From positions 62,001-126,000 of the forward strand of contig JAKSZP010000212.1 of the NCBI GenBank assembly GCA_022478985.1: 64,000 nucleotides of DNA, read 5' to 3'. The notes beneath the pieces are model-generated. The model was not told the DNA's origin. It ran no database searches and saw only the letters and a list, made by a program, of their open reading frames with translations. Both the position numbers and the translations under genes were made by a program. This document shows positions 53,461 to 63,416 of the stretch, piece by piece; position 1 is the first letter of the stretch, and every line of letters starts with the position of its first letter. This stretch comes from Massospora cicadina (Eukaryota > Entomophthoromycota > Entomophthoromycetes > Entomophthorales > Entomophthoraceae).

Positions 53461-55181
53461 TTACACTTAAAGTATTGTAATAATAAGTTTACTTTGTGAA
53501 TAGAGATATTATTCACCTAATTGAGAGTATAAATTAATTGCACAGATAAGTCAGAGAATGATTCCTTGATTGTGTTAATGGGGAAAGATACAATTTTTCT
53601 CATCTAGTCTTGCCTTGAGCAATTCTTCCATGCTTTTAGCAGATCTAATCTTGTCCACTAGCTGATGAGTGTACCTCAAAGCAACTTCTTTCACAATTTT
53701 GGGGTCAATCCCCTTCAAATTTGCTTGGGTAATGACGTTACCGTCCAAATTAACAACCTGATTGAGCGGGTCAGGTGTTTCTTCATCTACAAATAGATCA
53801 GAATTTTTATGTCATCATTCTATATATTGGGGAACAGGTTGAAGGTGGTGCTATATTGTTCCTTATTTAGTTCGCGCTTCCTTTTCCTGACTCTTAAATG
53901 ATTTCCTTCTCAAACGCCTTGATTATAGTAATTTGCTCCTTAGACTTTTTGCTCCAAAATTGAGCGGTGAAATGTCCAAGTTTCCCACATTGATTGCAGT
54001 AGATCTGAGTCTTGTCCACTCATTTTTGTCATTTGGAAATGTTTCCCACATGACTTGATTCTGCTGCTCTTTCCTTAGCTAAGCAAATTTCACTGTACTT
54101 TTGTTTTTAACAGGAATGGCCTTGAAAGTTAAATTAGGGGCTTTGAAGGTAGCTCCTTACATCTTTAGATGACCACCATCAGGGATGTGGACATTTGGAT
54201 CACCAGCGTTGAAGCTTTCATATGATGCAAATATCAGTAGGGCCAAAGCACCACTTTCAATTCAAATCATGCATCAAAATCAGATAGCACTTTTGAAATA
54301 CCCAGGAGATGTGTAACCTGGTAGAATCAAACAAAAATCTGCTAGAGCCTTGTCCTTTCAAAATTAAATGCCCATATATCGTGTTTGTAGTTGGAAATCC
54401 AAGTAGGGCTTTAAAACTTTATCATAATGACTTCCTTGGCTTCATTATAAGTCCAACTGTCCCTGTTCAGAGGGGGCAACACCAGACTCTGCCATTGGTG
54501 TTCAGGCAGTCCATTAAAGTCACTGCTTTTTGTCAGTTGATAAATTTGAACATAGTCACTTCATATAGTCAGAAAAACGCGGGGCTTTGTCCCAAAGAAA
54601 CTTAGTAATTTTGGGGTACTCCAAAATTTTTCTGTGGCTCCACTAACAGGGGATTTCTGCCTAACGACTTGATTAACAATAGGAGTTTCTTCAGAAGTCA
54701 TTTCCAAAATAGCAGCAAGTTAACCAAACATATTTCTATGTGATTGAATCTTCTTGATTGAAGTTATATTTTTTTGTTGTTAGCTTCATCCGCCTCAATT
54801 TGAGTGAAATTACATTTGGGATTCTCCAGTTCCTCTACGTGCTTCAACATCTGCGCCATATATCCGTTAATCTTATATAGGTGTTCTCTATCAGCTTATC
54901 GCTTAACCTTCTGAAATAATACTTCTTTAATTAATTCGCCCTCCTTTCATTTTAATAAGTTTGATTCTTCAATAAAGGTCATTATTAAATTGCCAAACTG
55001 ATCAACCTATTCCTTAGCTTTTATCACCCATTCTTCCTAAGTAGTAAAATCAGCTTGTGACACTAAATTTAGTGCATTCCTATTAATAATCTCTAGTTTC
55101 ATAAAGCTTCCTCTGTCGTTCTTGTAAGATATGTGTGATATGGTCTTCTTATTAAATCTTGCTTAAAACTCAGTTATCCCC
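53461..55181 (-). pseudogene. gag of gypsy E
   Basis: AT-rich with many stops. The nucleocapsid knuckle is legible at about 53965-54015 as YCNQCGKLGHFTAQF, C-x2-C-x4-H-x4-[C to F]. Basic stretches follow at 53870-53960 (RKRKRELN-type). Capsid traces lie between 54700 and 55150. A plus-strand frame at 54309-54605 has no motif and is taken to be chance. Confidence 0.6.
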
Positions 55182-55197
55182 CTGTAGTGAGCACCAA
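55182..55197 (-). promoter_or_regulatory. primer-binding site of gypsy E
   Basis: The minus strand reads TTGGTGCTCACTACAG, matching the site of gypsy A through TTGGTGCTCACTACA, just inside the LTR. Confidence 0.8.
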
Positions 55198-55198
55198 A

Positions 55199-56278
55199 CG
55201 TTAAAATCTAGGGAATTGTACACTCTTTCAGAAAGGTAGCTCTCTTCAGCTCTCTTGTTAACTGCAGAGGTTCCTAGTAGGTGGGTTTCATAAATTGTTG
55301 ATAACTAATTGAATAGGGTAGTAATAGTATTAAGACTATTACTCTAGTTTATTCCTTATAGGCAAGATGATTATTACGTTTAACGCTAAACTGGTGCTTG
55401 TACTAATTTTAAATGTTCTTCTGGAATATTGGTAGGGACTTTTTCCCTCTTTTGATATAACTAAACTTAAGATTAGATTATGTGGTTTTTCTTCTCTCTC
55501 ATCACACAGAGTCTGCAGATATAACAATAAAATGGACAAAGGATCTCTTATCCTTTTAACTCTAGTCTCAAGAGTAAAATATAATAGTCGAAATTATTGA
55601 AGTATTTAAGCTTTTTATATCTGCTTTATTTAGAAAAATGAAAGGAAATTTATAAGAGAATTCGGCGCCCAATTCTTCTGTTGGCGTCCCAATTGGAAAT
55701 GGCAGCCGTCGCCAATGAATTAACCCTATAGGGGCACTCCAAACAATGTTCTTCCCCATTGGTTTAATCAGAATCCACCATAGACTATCAATGTGACTTC
55801 TTCTGGGTTGAAATGAAAAACGTATAATAATGTCTTTGCTTGGCCCCAGCATGTCACCTTTTATTAGGTTAAAAATCTGCTTAGGTAATGGGACTTTTAC
55901 CCATAAACAGCTGGCTGTGATCCCAAAATGTTAACTTAAAGTTTATCTCAGGTGACATCAATCGACTAGCACTCACAAACCCCATAGTCAATTGATGACA
56001 AAACCCAATTGAATCCTAAAGGTTAATTATATTATCATATTAAAATCAACAACCTAATCACTTTTTAATGTTGAAGATCATCTCTGACAAAATATTGGTG
56101 ATCTGGCCAATAAAAATCTAATAAATTACTAACGATTTACTACTAATATTTCTCCAAACAAATCAATTGTATATAATAGATAACTTTTACATCCACAAGC
56201 GGGTTTCATCCCCCAATGGACAATAAGTTTATTAAATTGATTAAGCTGGGTAATGTGGGCATATAAAAATTATCAACA
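55199..56278 (-). repeat. 5' LTR of gypsy E
   Basis: 1080 bp; pairs with 38171-41179 once element f is removed. On the coding strand it starts TGTTGATAATTTTTATATGC. A TATA-like CTTATAAATTTCC lies near 55645. Confidence 0.88.
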
Positions 56279-56299
56279 GACGACCTGAAAATAAAATAC

Positions 56300-56590
56300 C
56301 AGTCCAGATGATTATGTGCACTATGGTCAGATAGCCTTTAGAGGAACCTCATTTACACCCTTAGGTGTGATTGCCATTGATAGAAAATTACCAGAATCTT
56401 GTCTAAAGAGAATACCTATACTTTTACAAAGCTGAGCAATGCAAATATTCAATAGTTGAATTAAAATAATTTTAAAAGCTCCAACAATTTAGCTACCAAT
56501 ATACCCTAGCAGCTGCAAGACTAATAAATTTACATGCACACCAGTATCAAACAGAGCATCAGACATGAGTCACAAGCAGAGCAGAGCTCC
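56300..56590 (-). pseudogene. isolated gypsy-type protease remnant
   Basis: The minus strand reads SDALFDTGVHVNLLVLQLLG at about 56510-56570, a good retropepsin box (F-D-T-G). The frame continues with two stops through ILFRQDSGNFLSMAITPKGV to about 56325. It lies outside the E LTR and belongs to a different, otherwise unrecognised element. It is too short to place in a family. Confidence 0.5.
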
Positions 56591-58533
56591 AGATAACTTA
56601 AGAAAAGAAGCCCAGAAGATACCATAGGGTCAAAAAATTAGCCCCGCTGAGACTGAGCCTGAGCAGCATATTCATAATTTCATTGTAAACCCTGAATTGG
56701 TAACAATAATTTCCTTACTTAACATACCTATTATTTACAAATATTATAAATAAAAATTTGGAGTTATCAAATAGTATTGTTTAGGAATTGCCTTTACTAT
56801 TATCATTTTTACCTGGTGTAGTTAACTGTAAGTCCTGGGGGAACTCCTCTGGGAGTTGATTGGGCCATTTTCCTGTTCCCTAGCAAGAAGGCACCAAAGA
56901 GGATGGCTGTTCCCCTCATTACTCAGGGTGATCTCGCTCAAAGGTATATGAGCACTGGGTAACAGCTCTTCCACTTCAGATCCTGCTCCCAGTACCCACA
57001 CTCACCTTGCATAACTGTTATGAGGAATCAGTGAAATCTGCACTGAGATCGCCAAAATGAAATTGATTGGAACTAATTTGAGCGGCAATCAGCTAATGTT
57101 CAGATTTCAAATGGCCGGAAAAGGTATGAAGACTGATCTATCAGTCAGAATTTCTGACAGTTCCAATTTGGTTACCACGACAATTGATAAAATCACCCCC
57201 CTCTCAAAATCATTGAGGATCATCCCTGATGGGCAGGTAACAGCATTGGACACCATCGACAAGGGTTCAAATCTCCTCACTGAAAATTGGGCATTGCTCT
57301 GGATGCAACGCCACTGACCAAATGAATGGCCCAGTGACTGAGCATGGGTGTGTTGGGTGTTCCAAACCCATTCTAACCAAATGGGCTCACCTCTATGTGG
57401 GGTGGCCTTGGGGGATTCCTGCTGCTCGTTGGGCTAAATGCCATCACTTTTTTTAGTACTAGATGGTACCAACCCGAGGCTAAATGCCATCACTCCAACC
57501 ATCAGAAATGCAGTTGATCCTCAGTTTGGACAACGAGGTTGAACCAACAGTGACTCAGCCTGTCACTGAATTCTTCAATGTCGGTTCCCAGTTAATTTAT
57601 CTGATCCCCCATTCCCAAACAATTCTCCAGTTAGGTCAAACTTGCGGGACCTGATCCTGGCTTGTTTCCCCTTTAAAATGACTACTATTTAATCAGTTGC
57701 ATCGCACTGAGAAAATTGTTGGCCAATTTTTCTTCCTTAAATTTTCCATTAAAAACCTTCCCCAAAAAATTTAGTTTTTATATGTTGAGAATTAAACCGC
57801 CTTTTCCGCCAGCACTCTTATACCCCTTGGGGTTAATGGTCATGTTCATCTGGTATTTTGTTTTTGCCTGTATGAATTTCTGGCTCACCGGCAGATATTG
57901 GTGAAACTCCTTTCCGGTTTCATATTTGTCATACCTGCAGTAGTGCCTTGGGCATTCTGGTTTGCCGTTTGGGTGCTCTGGCACCTTGGCTGGCAGGCTA
58001 ATCTAATTCTTACTTGCTGTTCACCTGACATTAACGCTAACTATAATTATATTGTTATAAGTTTCAAACTTTGTTTTTTTTGTCTTCAGAGGTTAAGACA
58101 ACTATGGCATGTTTAGGAGCCGGTCTGTTATGTAAAATTTAATTCTTTAACACATTTGGACATGCTGAAACCACAAAAAATGCTATTTATGCAATAAATT
58201 AGACCCTCTATTTAGCCTGTTGGATGCAACCTGTAAAAACTAATAACTTTGGTTGTTAATGATCAGCCCCTTATATCAGATCATCCTGAGTAAGCGGCTA
58301 CATTGGCAGTATCTGGTATTCACTACAGGGGACACCACTGAATGAGGAGATCTCTATGATGATACTATATAATTGTACCTTAGATAAGAACTTCAAGAAG
58401 GTTTAGGTCTTTGAGAGCATGTACCAAATCTTTACATAATGAAGTTGCATACAGCTACCCTGTTTATTGAGTTTATAAGAGTTAGATCTTCATAAACACA
58501 GTACACTTGAGGAGCTAGATATAGCTCAATTGA
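56591..58533. other. unassigned region with two short plus-strand ORFs
   Basis: The frame 57057-57317 (86 codons, starting KLIGTNLSGNQLMFRFQMAG) and the frame 57716-57904 (62 codons, hydrophobic, LMVMFIWYFVFACMNFW) are open but not recognised. A 17-base word GGCTAAATGCCATCACT occurs twice 45 bp apart at about 57433 and 57478. The composition suggests more decayed repeat sequence rather than a host gene. Confidence 0.35.
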
Positions 58534-58546
58534 GAAATAAGTTGGA

Positions 58547-60464
58547 AACACTCTTTCTGCTCGGTGTAACTTTCCAAGAAAATTAGATAGAAAAGTAAAT
58601 TTCGATTGCCCACCATAGTTTTGCTCCAATATCCTCGGATTTTCCACCAAATGCCCCGGTGTGTTGCAGTGGTGAAACTCCCCCTGCCATTTCCATCTGA
58701 CAGAAAAATGCACTCAGACTGGCTCACCAAGTCATACCAAACCCCTGGGATGATTCGTTCCTCCCAAGGATCTTGACACCCACCTCACTCAAACAAAGTG
58801 GTGCCCCAATGCCCCTGGTGCTCCCCCAGAGCAACATGCATTTTGGCCTCATGGTCAAATATGGGAAACTTTTCCCCTACCATGACCAAGCCATTATTGA
58901 AATGGCTCAGGCGGTGATGTGTCCTGCAACTTTTTTAGACTTCCACCCCTATAAGGGGTAATTTGATCTCAGCTTCACCTGTGAAGCTGATACCGCCACT
59001 GCAGCAACTGTGCCCCTGGTTTTCCAGTGTACCCCTCTCCCAACAACTCAGACCTGGCTCCCAGCGGACACCACATTTGCGGTTCAGTTAGTTGGTTTTC
59101 CCACCCACCTTCCCCTTGAGGTGCTCCACCAGGAGCTAATGGAAGGTTTGGCAGCCTATGTCTCCAACCCCATCTTGCAAATTTGTGGTCCCAAATGAGC
59201 CACACGCCTCGCTGGGCCTCAGGAATATGCCATTATCAACCCTGAATCAAACAAAACTGTCCCATTGATTCCCCTAATGCTATTATCCCCTCTGCCCCCA
59301 ACCATCCATTCTTGGCCCACGTTGAGGGTGGACGGACGATCTGTCCATCCTGTTTTGATTTGGAACACTTAAAACAAAAGTACCCAACCTAATCTGCTTC
59401 TGACGGCGCTGATTTTCATCTGCCAGCCTCCAATCTGCCGCCCACCCTGCACCAGCTTTGGTATGGGGTACATTCATACCTCCCCCTCCCCCAAAAGCCT
59501 GATGCTGCAGCTGCACCTGCAGCCACCAATCAGCCTCCTCCTCGTCCCAGTGCCACAAACGCTCCATCCAATCAAGCACAGGATTGGAATCCAGTTCAAC
59601 CCAATGCATCCTCTAACGAATCAACCAAACCTCAGCCATATTCCGATTCCTCAATTCAATTCAACCAGAACCCATTGGAGGTATTGGCTGAAATGAACGA
59701 ATCAGGTAATATCATTAAAGAATTATCTCTGCAAATTAAGCGGTTATGTAATGCAGAATTGGAAGCCAAATTCCCTCTCATTTATATGCCCCACAGCCAA
59801 ATGCCAAACCATTCTACAGCAACACCATCTAGAAGTAGAAGCAGCTGCCACACTAGATTGTCGTCCCCTCCACAAAGCTGCAACCAAATCAGTTGCGATT
59901 CTCACAGGAGGCATTACACCTCCTGTTATCCCCATAAATCCTAATACAAATAGTAAGATTAATATGAATCAATTGCACAAAAATGTTAATGATGCTATCC
60001 AGAACGTGGTAACTGTAGCATTGAATCTTAAAGCTAATATTACCTGAACCAATATTGCCACATTCTTTAATCTACCAGACGCCTGAATTAAAGCCAAAAA
60101 AGCTTTAGCCAAATATGTTACTGCTATTTTCATAGTTGGTAAATTTCTCGGAAATACCAATCATTAGTGATATTGAACCACATGTCACCAATGCCCAGAC
60201 ACCCTTGCTATCCGCCTTGACACATATCCTACTCCAGGATGAGGAAGCTGCTGCTGAAGATGAGCCCCCCAATAACCCCTCCCCTTCCGCCATGGAGGGA
60301 TAAGCAGTCTCCGCTGCCCACCTGGTTGGTTGTTTTTTTCAGTGTGTTTCATTCAATCCGCTCATTTGAGGCGTTTTGTTTGATTAATGATTTACATTAG
60401 TTTTAGTTCTAGTTTTTAGTTTGGTAATGTTGTCCCCTGATCATCTTACCTCAGTTAAATAAAT
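58547..60464 (+). mobile_element. ORF1-only LINE-like element, copy g
   Basis: 1918 bp between exact 13-bp duplications GAAATAAGTTGGA (58534-58546 and 60465-60477). The leader is CACTCTTTCTGCTCGGTGTA followed by ACTTTCCAAG. The 3' core is decayed to TGTTGTCCCCTGATCATC (60428-60445), followed by TTACCTCAGTTAAATAAAT. It is the uninterrupted paralogue of copy c across the chromovirus B insertion site. Confidence 0.93.
58640..60303 (+). pseudogene. ORF1-like protein of copy g
   Basis: 58773-58961 has MPLVLPQSNMHFGLMVKYGK, FPYHDQAIIEMAQAVMCPAT, then FLDFHPYKG. 59010-59198 has ADTTFAVQLVGFPTHLPLEV, LHQELMEGLAAYVSNPILQ. The knuckle near 59346-59390 is partly lost (PSCFDLEHLKQKYP). The C-terminal domain 59751-60047 has QNWKPNSLSFICPTAKCQTI, EVEAAATLDCRPLHKAATKS and VAILTGGITPPVI. 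The end at 60240-60303 (DEEAAAEDEPPNNPSPSAME, then G and stop) gives the clearest C-terminus of the family. Confidence 0.85.
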
Positions 60465-60477
60465 GAAATAAGTTGGA

Positions 60478-62186
60478 GGTTTGAAGTGAGAACAAAACTA
60501 TAGAGAGCCTAAATCAATTTTCACCATGCTGAAAAGGCACTATGACCAGAAGATCACTTGAAGCAGGACGTGGACACCAGAAAGTGCGACGTTTACTCAC
60601 TCTCAGAGAGTTGCCTACTTTGGTATGATAAATCCTTAGTACCAACACTAGCGATGGTGATACAACCTATACGTCATATTTTACTAAAAGATGATCTCAA
60701 TTTTTGCCTGTACTTCAAGAATAAGTTCATTTCTGTAAAGAAAAATTTAGACAAATTTCCTTAATATGAAAACATCATGACCGGAGCTAGTGACATTCAG
60801 AAAGGTCACCATGTATAAGGATGTATGATCCAAAAATGTCAGACAAATATCTTGCCAAGAAAAGTCTTGGCTTCCATCGGGGGTACTCCAATGCTTACAA
60901 TAGCATCCATAGTCCCCATGGCATCACACTCTAAGGATGAAAGAAGAGGATCTGCTAGAGGAAAGGTGAGGGAAATAATGGTTAACAAATATGAATCTGA
61001 TCCCAACTATCAGGCTGAGGGCTGGTAATAATTTCGCCCATGCCTACTGGTGTGTGGGGGAAGCAGTGAGTTCAGATGGAGGAGTCCTCAGCGATTATCC
61101 TGGCTTGGGTTCAGCGTTAGAGTTGAAATGTTTTTGCACCTGATGTTGAAAAGGTTCAATAAATCTCTTTTTTAAGTCCGCTGACAGCATCATGAGAGTT
61201 CTGCGCTGTAGCAGTATTTTTATTGATTAAGGGCTGCCTCAATAGGTTGGTTCAATTTAAACTGATTAGAGTTCTGGACAGGGATTTGTTGACCGCTCAT
61301 GCTGGGTGACAAATTGGAGCCAGTTCTCCAGGGCGGACCCCTTGGTTTCCTCCACTTAGTGAGGCCAGCGCCAAAATTAATAAGGAGACAGCAACTGCTA
61401 TTGTGGAGAACAGGGAGTGGGGACCTTCAATTGGACATGGCATTTTTGTCAAGGGAGATAGTAATTTTTAAACTTAATAAAATTTAATATTTGCCTGAAC
61501 TGGTTTTTAAAATATTGCAATTAAGAAAACTACAAGTTAACTCAGATTTACTGTAGGCAGAGCGCTGAGCTTTTATAACGTAAACTGAGGGAAGGCTTAC
61601 GCAATAGTATGACACAGAGTGGTATGCAAATAATTCTAAAGAAAAGAATATGTTCATTAGATCTTACAAGTCATCCATTGTTTGTCAGGAGCCTCCGTAA
61701 TTGGATATGTCATATGGCTTATTTGCCATTTTACAATGGGATTTGTTTTAATTTTTTCAGGTGTTGGGGCTTCTGCTTTATGATTTTGACCACTCATGAT
61801 TCTCACCCTGTAGCACCTGAGGGATTTTTTATTCATTTTCTCCAGAATTTCCCCCTTAATTAAGCACAGTAATTTCACCCCTTTAAAGGAAGATTGGAAA
61901 CCAGCAGGAAAGGAGCACATTTGTTGAAATTTTACTTGATTTCTAATATACTTTTTAGCGGATACTGTGATAATAGGTGGCATGAGGTGCCCTCTTTCAT
62001 ATTGTTGGACCATCATATTCTGGGAGCGGCGGCTACCAACAGCTCATTGAGGGTGTGCTCCAGGTCCACTATTATCTCCAGCAGCAATGCTTGAGGCATT
62101 TCCTTTCTTCATGAAAGGGGTTTAACTGTCTGTACAGCCTTATAGCAGCATATGAATCCTTACATTACCCTTTTTCTAGAAGAACA
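60478..62186. other. unassigned region, possibly the 3' LTR of chromovirus H
   Basis: No recognised coding frame. It lies where the 3' LTR of the minus-strand element H should be. A purine tract on the minus strand (CTGAGGGAGGAGTAGACC, about 62187-62205) is followed by TGTTCTTCTAGAAAAAGG, which could be an LTR start. There is no second LTR in the window to confirm it. Confidence 0.3.
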
Positions 62187-62329
62187 TGGTCTACTCCTCC
62201 CTCAGATACCAAAACTAGCGCTTATTTTCCACCTTAAAAGAGAAGATCCATGGCTTTGATTCCAATGAGTTGGGGGTGGATGGGGGTGCTTATGCTTTGG
62301 GTTTTCTAGAGTGGGAGTATTCAGTTAAA

Positions 62330-63416
62330 TTTTGAAAATTTGGTGCAGTCTTTGGTTGGTATCTAAATGTTCTCATACGGCAGATATCTTAGCTATGCCA
62401 CCAGGTATTGAAATCCTCACTTAACTCTCTGGGAGTCCAAGATCTCTTCCAACTCGAATTCTGGTGCTCTTTCTATTAATACTAGAGCGACCTCAGTGGG
62501 TTTTTCTCCTATGAAGGGGGACAGGGAGGTGGCATGAAAAGCTGAATGAATTTTCCAGCATGGATATTTTGCGTGGAAGGCCCAGTTGGGCATGACCTTT
62601 CTTATGGGGAATTAGCCAGCTCTCTTGCACGCTGGCTTCTGGAAGGGGACCTTGAGGTGGAGATTCTTCATTTACACCGTCACAAGGTCATTCACCTGGT
62701 AGTTTAGAGCTGGGAGCTGCTTTCCAATTGGCAACTGCTTTGCTTTGACGGCTTTTGACAGCTGTTTTTGAACTAATTGGTTTATTTTACAGATGTGCAA
62801 TGTGAAGCCGTCTGCCACAGTAAAGTCATAGCATACTAAAGGCTGATGGTAAATTCTGGGTTATAGTTTAAGTTGACTTAAAATGGTGACATCCCTAATG
62901 AGGCATGGTCGGAAGTGTTGCTGCAAACTGAGCTAAGGGGATGTCATCCACCCAAGTGTCCTATGAGATGGTAGAATAGCAACAGAGATACTGTTCAAGT
63001 GACAGGTTAGTCCTTTCTTTTTGTCTATCAGACTGTGGGTGATAAATTTATGACTGACAGGTTTTGATTTCTAATGCCCCACACAAGGCGTCTTAAATTC
63101 TTGAAGTGAATTATTGCCCTCAGTCACTCATTACTTCTCAAACATGGAACCTGATGAGGTTGTTGGACACAAACAAAGGGCTATGTCCTCACAGTGGTTG
63201 TCTTTAGTCAGGAAATGAATATGGAGAATTTCATAAAACGATCCACCACCATGATCACGTCACACCCCTGTGAGGTCAGCAGGCCTACAATGAAGTCTAC
63301 TGATATTGATGTTTAGGGGCCCTCCTTTGGAGGGGGTGTAAAAGTACATTCCTGCCCATCCTATATGATTTTGACTGCGCATATATGAGGTTGTGCTCTA
63401 TCCAGGTGTTTATTAC
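62330..63416 (-). pseudogene. integrase C-terminus and chromodomain of chromovirus H
   Basis: On the minus strand, 63270-63320 gives SVDFIVGLLTSQGCDVIMVV (first catalytic D), and 63010-63060 the Q-SDRQKE-type block with the E. 62500-62720 gives PALNYQVNDLVTV, MKNLHLKVPFQKPACKRAG, KIHSAFHATSLSPF. The chromodomain at about 62345-62450 reads EFELEEILDSQRVK, stop, GFQYLVA, stop, LRYLPYENI. It is the same architecture as chromovirus B, with more decay. RT and upstream parts are cut off by the LTR at 63417. Confidence 0.8.

Larger units (their letters stand above)
38171..56278 (-). mobile_element. Ty3/gypsy E, an old 18-kb nested element
   Basis: Two minus-strand LTRs bracket the region. The 3' LTR (38171-41179) is 1074 bp after removing element f, and the 5' LTR (55199-56278) is 1080 bp. 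Inside, a purine tract abuts the 3' LTR. Then come a short stub (41180-41318), chromovirus D and gypsy C, both on the plus strand, and finally RT, dUTPase-like, protease, gag and primer-binding site of E itself (52037-55198). The five bases outside the LTRs are GATGA and GACGA, one mismatch from a duplication. RNase H and most of integrase are gone, so deletions accompanied the nesting. Confidence 0.7.

Noticed and set aside
56300..56590. Assignment of the DTG-containing protease remnant to gypsy G, resuming right of E
   Set aside because: It is on the minus strand, whereas G is on the plus strand, so it must belong to another element.
57433..57495. Two copies of GGCTAAATGCCATCACT as a tandem repeat array
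   Set aside because: Only two copies with unequal surroundings; a small local duplication at most.
57716..57904. Short hydrophobic ORF that could be a small membrane protein
   Set aside because: Only 62 codons, no neighbouring coding evidence, and located in AT-rich unassigned sequence.
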